Assembly (NCBI RefSeq): GCF_021389975.1 | Contig: NZ_CP089981.1 | Coordinates: 5,605,501-5,669,500 of the forward strand | Length of the DNA stretch: 64,000 nt | Reading direction: 5' to 3' | DNA from: Fulvivirga ulvae | GTDB lineage: Bacteria; Bacteroidota; Bacteroidia; Cytophagales; Cyclobacteriaceae | Shown: positions 37,001 to 44,425 of the stretch, in pieces | Position numbering within the stretch: position 1 is the stretch's first letter | Layout of the letters: the number at the start of each line of letters is the position of its first letter | Notes under the pieces: model-generated | Told to the model about the DNA's origin: nothing | Databases searched by the model: none | Seen by the model: the letters and a program-made list of their open reading frames with translations, nothing else | Program-made: the position numbers and the translations under genes

Positions 37001-37214
37001 ATATCCTGAAAACCTGGTGAAGATCTTTAACAGGGCAGGTACCCAGGTATATGAAGCCGAAGGCTATGACAACGAAACTACCTTCTTTGACGGTGTTTCT
37101 AATAAAGGAATTAGCATAATTGGTACAAGTTTACCAGATGGTACTTATTTTTACGTCATCGATAAGAGAGATGGTTCCAAGCCGACCGCTGGATATCTTG
37201 AAATCGTTAACTAA
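31035..37214 (+). CDS. giant T9SS type B adhesin with FG-GAP region and about 14 Ig-like repeats
   Basis: A 2059-residue surface protein. It has a signal peptide (1-20, ending ANAQ), then the calcium-loop motif CDDGIDNDGDGFIDC at 24-38. A large FG-GAP propeller (about 60-520) follows, with loops such as DLDADGIPE, DLDGDGNLN and DFNGDGKTE, then a CARDB-like segment (about 565-690). From about residue 695 to 1960 there are about 14 tandem modules of 85-105 residues. Each has a Cys near the start, a central [FYI]-x-W-[YF] strand, an A-G-x-Y-x-V strand and a late Cys. The last 90 residues are a CHU_C-type sorting domain (NGDASNDYFRIDCIDKYPE). The SprF-like gene follows by 17 bp, as in SprB-SprF gliding adhesin pairs. 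Confidence 0.92.
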   Translation: MIKFKLLFSALFLLAVVANAQEVCDDGIDNDGDGFIDCFDSDCTGSSSCDGFYIGQDVQCQAIPNEFPSFSLTLDFASPNKTANHLGRIAVGDLDADGIPEIVAQNKYTDKLFILNGNDGTIKHETTVDSWLEPEWRVIIGNVEGDNCAEIYTILYDWTGSRHEYYIVAYDCQLNELWRSEYRESDPVHMSLADFDGDGQVELFYKDEIRDARTGTRLVAGNHTSWNGMNGGPVAVDVLGDGNLELVSGLKIYQVNLGSRTQDAGSLTLLDERTEYKIKKPENSTSIADYNQDGFLDVIATGRDNAGITTVFFWDVKNDVLKTYADPIPYVAEINLNCSASSGTDSYAKGWLRGTGRLNIGDLDGDGNLNVSYVSGRFLYALDHNFNLLWRVDVNEETSGHTGCTLFDFNGDGKTEVVYRDEQWLYIINGTDGSVFTQIRCISRTNVEYPIVADVDADGSTELCLVCGTSDVDAWDNFCSLGYSENSQVRVYKSGGEPWVPARRLWNQHGYFNVNVNDDLTIPAHQQKHHLVWSEGTCTQGPNRPLNNFLNQSPFLSSEGCPIYPSPDLAFVDNSLSVTHPHCPELDFDVSFQITNNGDVDITGDVPISFYNGNPYEAGAIKLKTIYVTLDHLGVGEVLTINETVTGPGNNVHLFIILSDNGTTLPTPIDMPNTNFLECDYKNNDLETWIYPLPFALSTEKTDNIFCVGSTVPANGSASAYRLIGTVKNTTDYKFSWFNGTDATGTPDFTGPIYSGLAAGTYSVYATHKTASCNSDTVQVQIVDIPEDFTVDVVVKNDNNNCNIPNGALQAVITDGGSVNDYTYKWVTGSTGDPITLPAISVSHTATNLTSGDYRVLVTSKLSGCSRVAPGSVGDNTTKPVVSASAVDILCSNANSGEVSANVGGSVIGFTFAWYKGNNVKPTADHNGATITGLAKGNYTVVATDTNTKCKSDAVTVTINQTTPPVITNTSSTDMTSCDPTLPNGSVTATFAGSASNYTIEWFAGQNTSSAVIGSTATVNGLDQGTYTVKLTENSTGCFVTAEATVGHNVVIPNLSLAKTDVTLCQPFNGTITASVSTGSLSDYTFSWYNGNNVKATPDYSEPGNTLTQLGAGTYTVEAFNNTTNCVASAKSITILAPVTEIQLDDAASSFPADCNATSGVLKVDVTPSSDLYNIDWYEGNVNPFTSTPFLTHTNVNTSTASNLTSGNYTVLATNVTTGCQQVEVFYMPLATGHELDLITQASSTTCNDNNGSLEVELTPTNLAGFDEADYEIDLYIGSSVASGTPDFSTAGISGKTTYQFTGLASGDYAVTATPTNPAIAVCDDPVVLLTIDMEVEYPEIAAVTQNANTFCDNLGATPNGEIEVEIDGGTNPANYIIEWFTGQDTSTPLNATNIAGINNERAINLAAGYYTVRVTDNTTYLTCSSTRTFQILNDRPTVSVPTAGLDITNVISCAPSNGSQIIVTDIMEDGVSVGTANYTFEWYDASNNILPNAGTPNTTNQINDLATGSYYVKAISTLSACQTTLIEFTIDDATIGDPSVDLISFQNPTKCLQPANLLGELHVSASGAGGGFSYAWTYPDGTLASGADQINLVDAGTYTVVVTNTTTLCSTTETYTLVEEEYPVNLSTSASPVTTCDPGDDGVVFGTVMTSPNNYTYTWTAPSPDNSTFVGREWSDRALDGTYSLTAVDNTDASCIATGTATIDMEQEMPVVTAVVKGAVTVCDLTKADGSAIATVDGSYVGYTFEWYDASGSPTPVYVGPEFFGMEPGTYEVVAIDNITKCSATQEVTIEENITTMPDPTIEVLSHVTNCETQDDGALSASVNGNTQDYIFYWFVGQQVTTDTAHVGEIWNNLTVGEYTVIAKSRITGCISNPDTDAINGEFVFPEFEFVVGNASCDQENGFARFVLTNSVEIDSITWTLAGSDQIIAHGPNLSPAYAGVYTVTATTAKGCSVSEDVEIHTEINPYNGISRNGDASNDYFRIDCIDKYPENLVKIFNRAGTQVYEAEGYDNETTFFDGVSNKGISIIGTSLPDGTYFYVIDKRDGSKPTAGYLEIVN

Positions 37215-37231
37215 AACTTTTTAACCTGACC

Positions 37232-38173
37232 ATGAAAATTTTGAAGACTAGTTTAGTCGTTGTCTTACTCGCTTTGTTATGGAATACATCCCAGGCTCAG
37301 CAGTATCCGGTTTACTCGCAGTACCTGTTCAATGGCCTTGTCATTAACCCTGCCTACGCAGGAAGCCATGTGCAGTTCAGTGCCACGGCCATGTACAGAA
37401 ACCAGTGGGTAAACTTTGACGGAGCTCCTAAAACACTATCTTTCAGTGCACATAGTGCACTGGCGAAGAATAAAGTGGGTGTCGGGCTCCTGATCACAAA
37501 TGATGAAATCGGTAGCTATTCGAACCAAAGCATGTTTGGTAGTTATGCGTTTATTATAAAGTCTCCTGTAGGTACCCTGGCTATGGGCCTACAGGCAGGC
37601 TTCAATTTAACGTCAGCAGATTTCAGTAATTTGAATCTGGATGATCCCAATGATGCCTCTTTTGCTAATATCGAAAGCAGGTTTAAGCCGAACTTCGGAG
37701 CAGGGGTTTATTTTCACAATGATCTTCTGTTCGCCGGTCTATCTGTACCCTTCCTCTTAAACAACAAAGTATCCGGAGGCGTAGAGCAATTGGCCAGCGA
37801 AATTTCGGAAGCCCGTTATTATTACCTGCATGGAGGAATGGTACTACCGCTTAACAGGGCAAAGACAGTACAGTTTAATCCTGCAATGCTAATCCAGGCC
37901 CAGGAGGGTTCACCACTAAGGATCGATATCAATGCGGGTTTTATCTTCCATGAAGTATTCAGTGTAGGTGCATCCTACAGAAACATTGATGCTATTATTA
38001 CCTACATTGACCTGAAGCTGAGTGAGCAGTTCCATTTCGGTTATTCTTACGATTGGACTACCTCCGACATTAATCAGTTCTCCCAGGGAACGCACGAATT
38101 TATGCTTAATTATAGATTCAGAATAAGAAAAATTCACGGAAACGTTGAGTGCCCGAGTTTACTGAAATTCTGA
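37232..38173 (+). CDS. PorP/SprF-family T9SS outer-membrane protein
   Basis: A 313-residue barrel with a signal peptide (1-22, ending SQAQ). The family start QYPVYSQYLFNGLVINPAYAG is shown in part: YPVYSQYLFNGLVINPAYAG. The RNQW motif, the GVGLLITNDEIG strand turn and the C-terminal GTHEFMLNYRF are also present. Unlike the 26285 protein it has no SPOR tail and is of normal family length. It begins 17 bp after the adhesin stop and is followed by a strong terminator, so it is the last gene of that unit. It is expected to be needed for secretion or anchoring of the 2059-residue adhesin, by analogy with SprF and SprB. Confidence 0.95.
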   Translation: MKILKTSLVVVLLALLWNTSQAQQYPVYSQYLFNGLVINPAYAGSHVQFSATAMYRNQWVNFDGAPKTLSFSAHSALAKNKVGVGLLITNDEIGSYSNQSMFGSYAFIIKSPVGTLAMGLQAGFNLTSADFSNLNLDDPNDASFANIESRFKPNFGAGVYFHNDLLFAGLSVPFLLNNKVSGGVEQLASEISEARYYYLHGGMVLPLNRAKTVQFNPAMLIQAQEGSPLRIDINAGFIFHEVFSVGASYRNIDAIITYIDLKLSEQFHFGYSYDWTTSDINQFSQGTHEFMLNYRFRIRKIHGNVECPSLLKF

Positions 38174-38194
38174 TGAAGTAATAGCAAAGGATTT

Positions 38195-38227
38195 AAATGG
38201 CCGGAAAATTTTCCGGCCATTTTTTGT
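38195..38227 (+). terminator. strong rho-independent terminator after the SprF-like gene
   Basis: A perfect palindrome with arms around TGGCCGGAAAA and its complement, followed by a T-run, 22 bp past the stop at 38173. It closes the adhesin-SprF unit. Confidence 0.85.
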
Positions 38228-38385
38228 TAATAAGCTATCATAATACTAACAAACTTCAGGATAACAGGTTGACTTAGGGTAGAATCTCCTCTTTGTCACG
38301 GAAGGGCGATTTTTCATTATATTTCGACCTCAGTTGGAGCAAAAGAAGTACGATCGCTTACTTGAGTTATAGTAAGTAAAAAACA
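38228..38385 (+). other. non-coding stretch between two terminators, possible small RNA
   Basis: No protein-like frame is present. A short hairpin (CTTACT/AGTAAG, about 38357-38376) precedes the second terminator at 38386. A second terminator in the same direction with no gene before it suggests a short untranslated transcript, but a promoter could not be identified with confidence. Confidence 0.3.
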
Positions 38386-38412
38386 GCCGACAATAAATTG
38401 TCGGCCGTTTTT
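38386..38412 (+). terminator. second rho-independent terminator with no gene directly upstream
   Basis: Eight-base arms GCCGACAA/TTGTCGGC around a 4-base TAAA loop are followed by CGTTTTT. On the minus strand a run TTTTTTAC follows the hairpin too, so it may work in both directions. Confidence 0.65.
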
Positions 38413-38676
38413 CAGGTTTAGGTTGAGGTAAAGTCTAATACCTTCATAGTCAGCATTTATAGCAAATAATAATCCAGACAGTTCATAACGCTTACCAGAA
38501 GAGTTTTACAATAAACCTGTGGATATTTATCAACATAAAAGAGGAAAAAGCCTGACACTCTGATGTATATTTCTTCAATATGCCGGGGATCATTCTTCTA
38601 TTTATTTCCTATGCCGCCAACAATTCAGTCTGGCAAACAGCTTGCATTAGAAATATTACAATTAAAAACCAGAACC

Positions 38677-38883
38677 ATGAAACAGCACATATTAATCTTC
38701 GCCTTCCTTATTACAATGGGACTTAATGCCTGTACAGACAATCAGACCAAAGAGCAGGTCAATGACGAAACGAAGGAGGTCGAAGCACAATCCAAGACGT
38801 TAGGAGAGGATATCGATGAAAACAACCCAGATGAAGTAGGCAAAAGCGACTCAGTAAAGGATACTGTTAAAAACCAACCATAA
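38677..38883 (+). CDS. small lipoprotein
   Basis: A 68-residue protein from the ATG at 38677; a longer frame from 38563 would place a non-signal stretch before the signal peptide. The signal helix ends in the lipobox LNAC (Cys about residue 19), so the mature part is lipid-anchored. The mature region is short, acidic and rich in Asp, Glu, Lys and Ser (ETKEVEAQSKTLGEDIDENN), and is probably disordered. No function can be assigned. It sits alone between terminators and the hydrolase gene. Confidence 0.65.
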   Translation: MKQHILIFAFLITMGLNACTDNQTKEQVNDETKEVEAQSKTLGEDIDENNPDEVGKSDSVKDTVKNQP

Positions 38884-39036
38884 GAAACAGACTCGCTTTA
38901 TAACTAATGAGATCGCCTTATAACTGAAGCGATCTTCACATCCTGCTGCCTGAAGGCAATTTATATCAAACTTTTTATTAGCGATAAAATCATGCTAACT
39001 TGGTATTATCCGTTTGATATTTTATTCGCTGATATT

Positions 39037-39690
39037 ATGACAGAAAAAATCAACGTTTCAGAGAAAATTGGATTGGTTAGTTGTGAAATCCTCCCCGCAC
39101 CATCTGCCAAAGCCGTAATGGTACTTAGCCATGGAGCAGGTGCAGGAATGCATCATCAGTTTATGATTTCACTCGCGGAGCAGCTGGCAGAGGTAAACAT
39201 TACTTCTCTGAGGTTCAATTTTCCATACATGGAGCAGGGCAAAAAGCGACCTGACGTACCACGTATAGCCGTAAAAACCATTGAAGAAGCCATAAATAAA
39301 GCACGCCAGCTCTTTCCGGAACTTCCTATATTTGGGGGTGGAAAGTCCTTTGGCGGAAGAATGACATCTCTATATGCTGCATCAAACCATCATGATCTGG
39401 CCGGATTGGTATTCTATGGTTTTCCTCTTCACCCGCCGGGCAAGCCATCAGTTAATAGAGCGGATCACCTCAGCAAAATTAACTGCCCTATGCTTTTTCT
39501 TCAGGGCACCCGCGATAAGCTGGCGACTTCCAGCCTCATTACGGAGGTGACTGCTTCTTTATCCAAGGCTACATTAATAAACCTGGAAGGTGCCGACCAT
39601 TCTTTTCACATGCTCAAAAAAAGTGGGATTACTGATGAGCAGGTAATTAGACAACTTGCCGTCCACACCTTGAAATGGACCCTGAGATAA
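39037..39690 (+). CDS. alpha/beta-hydrolase of the KANL3/Tex30-like family
   Basis: A 217-residue cytoplasmic hydrolase from the ATG at 39037; a start at 38992 would add 15 residues with no domain content. VLSHGAGAGMHH forms the oxyanion-side loop and GGKSFGGRM is the nucleophile elbow with Ser. A late Asp is in QGTRDKL and the His in EGADHSFH. Together these form a full Ser-Asp-His triad. The layout matches small dienelactone-hydrolase/Tex30-like enzymes found across bacteria. The substrate is unknown. Confidence 0.85.
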   Translation: MTEKINVSEKIGLVSCEILPAPSAKAVMVLSHGAGAGMHHQFMISLAEQLAEVNITSLRFNFPYMEQGKKRPDVPRIAVKTIEEAINKARQLFPELPIFGGGKSFGGRMTSLYAASNHHDLAGLVFYGFPLHPPGKPSVNRADHLSKINCPMLFLQGTRDKLATSSLITEVTASLSKATLINLEGADHSFHMLKKSGITDEQVIRQLAVHTLKWTLR

Positions 39691-39713
39691 GTGTAATTCT
39701 GCTCTGTTTTTTA

Positions 39714-39721
39714 TACATTTG
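39714..39721 (+). promoter_or_regulatory. candidate -7 box (TACATTTG) for the propeller kinase gene
   Basis: An exact TAnnTTTG match 86 bp before the GTG start at 39807. No good -33 element is seen at the usual spacing. Confidence 0.35.
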
Positions 39722-39806
39722 TTGTTTACCTGAAGTTTTATTTTTCCCTAGAACTGCTGGTTTGGCGTCTCGCAATAAAATGGTCTGGCTTATAAGTTAA
39801 ATAATA

Positions 39807-41939
39807 GTGAAGCTACTCTTTTGTATTATACTATCTTCTTTTGCCATTTCCTCCACAGCACAGCGGGACACTGTGATTATCCGGAATTTTAATACAGGGA
39901 GCTACAAAGCCACCTCTTTTAATTATATGGGGTTGCAGGCCCGTGATGGCATGTACTATTTCGGCAATGAAAATGGAATCCTGCAGTATGACGGCAGTGA
40001 ATGGCAGCTTCACACTGTAAAAAACTACTCTGGTATCTTTTCTATGACCGAGGGTGAGAACAACACTTTTTATGTAGGTGGTTATAATGAGTTTGGATAT
40101 GTTAAAAAAGACTCTGCGGGTACTCTTATCTACACTTCATTAAGAAATAAGGTGAGCATGGACTCTACCATCAATGAGGTATGGCAAACCATTATATTCA
40201 ACGAAAGTGTTTATTTCCTCTCGTATGACCGGATTTTGAGGTGGGATGGTGTCGAAATTCATCATATTTCTGTTAAGGACGCATACCTTTTTCCTGTTAA
40301 TGGAAAACTGTATGCCTCCGTTTTGAATGGCAATATGATAAGGCTTGAGGGAGACAGTACTATTTTTGTAAGTGATAAAATAAAGTTTGGTGAGGATGCC
40401 GCATTCCAGATTTTACCAGGCCCGGCTAACAAGCACATTATTTTTACTTCTTTTCATGGGTTGTATCTTTTTGATGAAAATAATGGGATCATAGAAAAAT
40501 GGAGTATTAGCGCCAATGATCTCTTAATCAAAAGTCAGCTATACTCTGCCATTCATTGGCAGGACAGCCTCTATGCTTGTACAACATGGACTAATGGTCT
40601 TATATTTCTCAATAAAGATGGTGAGGTCGTAAAAAAAATTACAGCAAATGACGGACTTTCAACCAATTCACTGCGTGAGCCCATGCAGGATAGCCGTAAT
40701 AATCTTTGGGTTGCTTCAAATTTCGGTATCACATACTTGCAATGGCCGGAACTTAACCAGCCCGCTTCCCCTCCTGCAACCATAATAACAAAAGTTACAT
40801 ACAAAGGAGAAACATTAATAACACCATATTTATCAAATCTTCAGGTATCATATGAATCACCGGTAACATTTCATTTTGCTACTCCGGGTTTTGATAAAGA
40901 TGACCTGGAGTACAGCTATTTTCTGGAAGGTGCTGACGCTGGCTGGTCTGAGTGGAACGATGATATAAAGAAGGAATACAGGCACATAAACGGCGGGAAA
41001 TATAAATTTCATGTCAAGGCGCGCCTTTTAAATGATATGGAAAGTCAGCCGGCGACACTCGCATACCATGTATACAAGCCCTGGTACCTATCCAACTGGT
41101 TTGTGGTGATAATTATAATGATTTTGGTGTCCTCAATATATCTGCTTGTACGACTTAGAACACTTCAGCTAAGCAGAATCAACAGGCAATTGGAAGGCCT
41201 CGTTGAGGAGAGGACCGCTGAGCTGGTAGCACAAAGAGAACAGCTCCGGAATGTAAATAAAGACTTACGGACTATGAATACCGAGCTTGACAACTTTGTT
41301 TACCGCTCATCTCATGACCTTGTTGCCCCGCTTAAATCCTTAAAAGGACTGATTAACCTGGCGAAAATGGATAATCCGGGTGAGCGACAAATACATTATC
41401 TCCATATCATGAATTCCAGTGTCCTGAGGCTGGAGGATTTTATTAAAAGCATAATGGACTACTCTGTCAATGCCAAAAGGGAAATTGAGTTGAAAGAAGT
41501 AACTCTGGATAGCATTATCAATGAAATTGTAGCTGAGATAAAATACTTTGAAAAGGCTGAAAGGGTTGATTTGTTTAAGGAATATAAACCTGACTTTATT
41601 ATTAAATCAGACCCCAGCAGGCTGAAGATCATCTTAAGCAACCTGATCACCAATAGCGTAAAATACCATAACTATGACCAACCCAGGCCATTCATCAAGG
41701 TATTCGCCTCCACAACCGCAGAATATACTGAAGTTAAAATAAAGGACAATGGTCAGGGCATACCTGAAGAATTCCTCGTCAAGATCTTCGATATGTTCTT
41801 CCGGGCATCAGAAAGTGCAGAAGGCTCCGGTCTGGGCCTGTATATCGTGAAGGATACAGTGGACAAACTTGGAGCTAAGATCTCAGTTGAGTCCAAATAT
41901 GGTGAAGGGACTACTTTCACGTTGAAGTTGGGTAATTGA
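39807..41939 (+). CDS. sensor histidine kinase with periplasmic beta-propeller and Y_Y_Y domain
   Basis: A 710-residue protein starting at GTG. A signal peptide (1-18, ending STAQ) leads to a two-component-regulator propeller (about 20-320), with blades such as GLYLFDENNGI and DSRNNLWVASNFGITYL. A Y_Y_Y domain (about 345-422) follows, with LEYSYFLEGADAGWSEW and GGKYKFHVKA. One membrane helix (430-449) and a coiled coil (452-500) connect to the kinase. The H-box is SSHDLVAPLK with His503, then LSNLITNSVKYH, DNGQGIPEE and GSGLGLYIVKD. It resembles hybrid polysaccharide-sensing kinases but lacks a receiver and an AraC domain, and no response regulator is adjacent. The ligand is unknown. Confidence 0.93.
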   Translation: MKLLFCIILSSFAISSTAQRDTVIIRNFNTGSYKATSFNYMGLQARDGMYYFGNENGILQYDGSEWQLHTVKNYSGIFSMTEGENNTFYVGGYNEFGYVKKDSAGTLIYTSLRNKVSMDSTINEVWQTIIFNESVYFLSYDRILRWDGVEIHHISVKDAYLFPVNGKLYASVLNGNMIRLEGDSTIFVSDKIKFGEDAAFQILPGPANKHIIFTSFHGLYLFDENNGIIEKWSISANDLLIKSQLYSAIHWQDSLYACTTWTNGLIFLNKDGEVVKKITANDGLSTNSLREPMQDSRNNLWVASNFGITYLQWPELNQPASPPATIITKVTYKGETLITPYLSNLQVSYESPVTFHFATPGFDKDDLEYSYFLEGADAGWSEWNDDIKKEYRHINGGKYKFHVKARLLNDMESQPATLAYHVYKPWYLSNWFVVIIIMILVSSIYLLVRLRTLQLSRINRQLEGLVEERTAELVAQREQLRNVNKDLRTMNTELDNFVYRSSHDLVAPLKSLKGLINLAKMDNPGERQIHYLHIMNSSVLRLEDFIKSIMDYSVNAKREIELKEVTLDSIINEIVAEIKYFEKAERVDLFKEYKPDFIIKSDPSRLKIILSNLITNSVKYHNYDQPRPFIKVFASTTAEYTEVKIKDNGQGIPEEFLVKIFDMFFRASESAEGSGLGLYIVKDTVDKLGAKISVESKYGEGTTFTLKLGN

Positions 41940-41947
41940 AGCGGTCT

Positions 41948-42345
41948 TTAGTAATCGGTGATAGGGGTAATCAGTAAACGGTAAAATTGACCGTCATTGC
42001 GCGGAGTGAGGGACAGCCTGTCCTGAAAATTTTCGGGAAACGACAAAGTAATCCCTTAAATGGATCGCAAAATGAATTCGAAGTACTAAATCGGTTAGTG
42101 CCCCGAAATTGGAGATCACTTCGTCGTACCTCCTAGTTACGATAAGTAACATTAACTCGTTTTTTAGTAATCGGTGGTAAAGCGAACGGTGAACTATATA
42201 TTGACCGTCATTGCGCGGAGTGAGGTACGAGCGACAAAGCAATCTCCTTATTATGGATGCCGAACTCAATTCGCATTATCTATCAGTTTGTTCTTCGGAA
42301 CAGGGGATTGCTTCCTCCTACCGTCGCCGCAATGACGATAATTCT
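41948..42345. repeat. palindromic dispersed-repeat cluster (two elements)
   Basis: Two elements share a left arm: TTAGTAATCGGTG, about 25 variable bases, then TTGACCGTCATTGCGCGGAG (at about 41948-42012 and 42164-42225). Each is followed by sequence related to GCGACAAAGCAATCTCC. Inverted right arms lie at about 42107-42150 (degenerate) and 42300-42343 (GATTGCTTCCTCC, then CGCAATGACG). Each pair could fold into a long cruciform or hairpin. Similar palindromes ending in CGTCATTGCG are common between Bacteroidota genes. No frame with protein content is present. Confidence 0.7.
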
Positions 42346-42356
42346 TACTGATTATC

Positions 42357-43160
42357 TCAATTATTGATTTCGAACACTATGGTTCTTCTTGAGTACTTCT
42401 CTACTTTTCCCTGCTTTTTCCTACTTTTCAAGTCCAGGAAAAAGCCGAACCTTACAGCGAGACGTTTGCGGTATGGGCCTTCATTATCATAGGTAGCATT
42501 GTAAAGGAACTGGCCACTGCCATAGAAGCCTTTAACGATCTTGTATTTTTTGGAAATGCCCAGGAAGACTCCATTGTGCCATACTTTACCATTTTCATTC
42601 ATGCCGGGCAAGGGCTTGCGGTATATACGTTCGTAGCTACCCACTGCCGAGAAGCCTTTGAATACAAGATAGTTTACCGAGGCTCGTGGACCATAGATAT
42701 TTCTGCGGTTGATGCTAACGCCATGGTCAAAATCCACATGGTACCTCCATAAATAGCTGGCATACACATCCAGCCGATGAGTAATTTTGAAGCCTGCATA
42801 GGGGGCAACATCTAAAAATCCCATATCATTACGGTTAACGATCTGCATATCCACACCGAAGACCAGCCGCTCTACAAAGTTTCTTTGCATGCGCTCTGCT
42901 GCTGTTTCCTTCCTGATGTCTTTAATGCTCTTGACATTGGGGTACTTCTGCTTGTATTTTAGCAATGATCCTTGTGCTGTCATGAGCTTATCCACATTTC
43001 CACTGAAATGGTTGACGGACTTCTCCTTCAGCTTTTCATCCAGCTTTTCTTTAAACAACTCCATATCCTGCTGGTCCCTCAGCTCTTTGATCTGTTGTTC
43101 ATACTGCTTTTGCAAGGCTTCCGCTTCTGCTGTCTGCCCTTTTAGTTCCTTGATTTTCAT
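42357..43160 (-). CDS. C-terminal outer-membrane-like part of a split protein
   Basis: A 267-residue frame. Residues 1-60 are a charged coiled coil (GQTAEAEALQKQYEQQIKEL). The rest is beta-rich, with strands such as YAGFKITHRLDVYASYLWRY, and resembles an outer-membrane barrel or surface domain. It has no signal peptide of its own. It overlaps the upstream frame (43099-44283) by 62 bases in a different register. Removing one base from the four-A run near 43154 would join the two frames into one protein with a smooth NLDEIKELKGQTAEAE junction. It is therefore probably the 3' half of one gene of about 640 residues, broken by a frameshift or a sequencing slip. Confidence 0.6.
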   Translation of the reverse strand: MKIKELKGQTAEAEALQKQYEQQIKELRDQQDMELFKEKLDEKLKEKSVNHFSGNVDKLMTAQGSLLKYKQKYPNVKSIKDIRKETAAERMQRNFVERLVFGVDMQIVNRNDMGFLDVAPYAGFKITHRLDVYASYLWRYHVDFDHGVSINRRNIYGPRASVNYLVFKGFSAVGSYERIYRKPLPGMNENGKVWHNGVFLGISKKYKIVKGFYGSGQFLYNATYDNEGPYRKRLAVRFGFFLDLKSRKKQGKVEKYSRRTIVFEINN

Positions 43161-44283
43161 CCAGGTTACTCACGTGTTCCTCTGCCCTGCCTTCAAGTCC
43201 TTCAAAGTCTCCTTCTTTTACTGCTTTCAAATCGTTGGAATACTCTCCTGCCTCTCCACTGATCTCCTTCACGCCACCAACAGACTCTTTTACTTCTTTA
43301 AGCTGCTCAACATCTGCCATGCCTTCCAGGGACTTACCACTAAGCTCCTCCGTCTTACCCAATGGGTCTTCGGTAACACCATTCAGGTTGACATCCGCGG
43401 CTTTATCCAGTTTGCTTTTCATATCGAGATCCTTCAGCTCTTTGCCCATATCCTCTGGCAGCACATCCCCGGAAAGCTTATCCATTTCAGGCATGGCTAC
43501 CTCTCCTTTTTCCCCTAAATCATCCAGGGCCGGCACATCTGCCTCAGGAAGTTTTGTGCCTCCAAAATCGGGTATTTCAGCTTTATCGACCTGAGGGGCA
43601 TTCACATCGGCAGAGGGTATTTTCTCAGCTACTCCTTCTACAGGCCCATCGACACCTTGCGGCAGCTTTCCATCAGTGATCTTGTTCAATTTTTCCTGCT
43701 GTTTGTCTTGAAACTCTGACAGCTTCTTTTGTGAATGGTTAGTAATTTGTTGGAGGCTATCTTCCGGTGAGTCCGTCACCCCTTCGACACTACCTTGAAG
43801 CTTTGAATTGAGGGAATCACTCAAAGCTCCTTGTGTGCTATTCAGTTGCTTCTGAACTTCTTGAGGTTTGTTATTTATATTGGCTGCTTCCGCCTTTAAG
43901 CTGTCAGAAGCTGAACCTATCTTTCCTGATTTTAAAGAATCAGCCGGGTTAAGGGTGATGGATGAATTTTCAAGTTTTTGGAGTTTGGTTTCCAATTGCT
44001 TTAAAGAATCGATGGGTATGCTGTCTGTTTTCAGGGTTAGATTTGGCTCCCGGTTATGAAGGGTTTGTTGTAGTGAATCTGTTTTTGTGGTATTGATGGC
44101 GGTATCTTGCTTTAAGTTGGGCAGGCTGGGCGTGGAAGCAACTTCAGTGCCCGGGATGATGCCCGTAATTGACTGTTTATTTTTAAGGCTGTCACTGGCG
44201 GCAGTTTCCTGACTGTATGCAGCTATTGTAAAGAAGCAAAGAAGGATGGGTAGTAGTAATCTCATATAAAGATAAAACTGCAA
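43099..44283 (-). CDS. N-terminal signal-peptide and charged repeat part of a split outer-membrane protein
   Basis: A 394-residue frame starting with a signal peptide (LLLPILLCFFTIAAYSQ). The rest is low-complexity and charged, rich in Asp, Ser, Leu and Lys, with heptad-like repeats: TDSLQQTLHNREPN, DSLKQLETKLQKLE, and many motifs of the type D-x-P-E-x-D and L-x-D-L. The last about 20 residues, after NLDEN, read unlike the rest, as expected past a frameshift. The downstream frame (42357-43160) supplies a barrel-like domain without a signal. Together they look like one exported protein; a start codon in the second frame cannot by itself explain export. The function is unknown. Confidence 0.6.
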   Translation of the reverse strand: MQFYLYMRLLLPILLCFFTIAAYSQETAASDSLKNKQSITGIIPGTEVASTPSLPNLKQDTAINTTKTDSLQQTLHNREPNLTLKTDSIPIDSLKQLETKLQKLENSSITLNPADSLKSGKIGSASDSLKAEAANINNKPQEVQKQLNSTQGALSDSLNSKLQGSVEGVTDSPEDSLQQITNHSQKKLSEFQDKQQEKLNKITDGKLPQGVDGPVEGVAEKIPSADVNAPQVDKAEIPDFGGTKLPEADVPALDDLGEKGEVAMPEMDKLSGDVLPEDMGKELKDLDMKSKLDKAADVNLNGVTEDPLGKTEELSGKSLEGMADVEQLKEVKESVGGVKEISGEAGEYSNDLKAVKEGDFEGLEGRAEEHVSNLDENQGTKRADSRSGSLAKAV

Positions 44284-44361
44284 ATATAAGCTTATTTGCT
44301 TAATTTTATTTTGATCTTAAATATCATTTGTAAAAACGCTCTCTGGCTCGCTCTGGGCTCT

Positions 44362-44384
44362 GGCGCAAGTTTGCAACTTGTGCC
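44362..44384 (+). repeat. REP palindrome, copy 1 (downstream side of the transposase)
   Basis: Imperfect inverted repeat, GGCGCAAGT to ACTTGTGCC around a TTGCA centre. It is identical to copy 2 at 44994-45016 and lies 41 bp past the RAYT stop. Confidence 0.85.
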
Positions 44385-44425
44385 TTTCTCTCCACATAAG
44401 TTCTTTCGTGCCTATTCTCAATTTA

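Noticed and set aside
43099..43160. Programmed ribosomal frameshift joining the two overlapping frames
   Set aside because: No strong slippery heptamer or downstream pseudoknot was evident; a simple one-base indel in an A-run explains it better.
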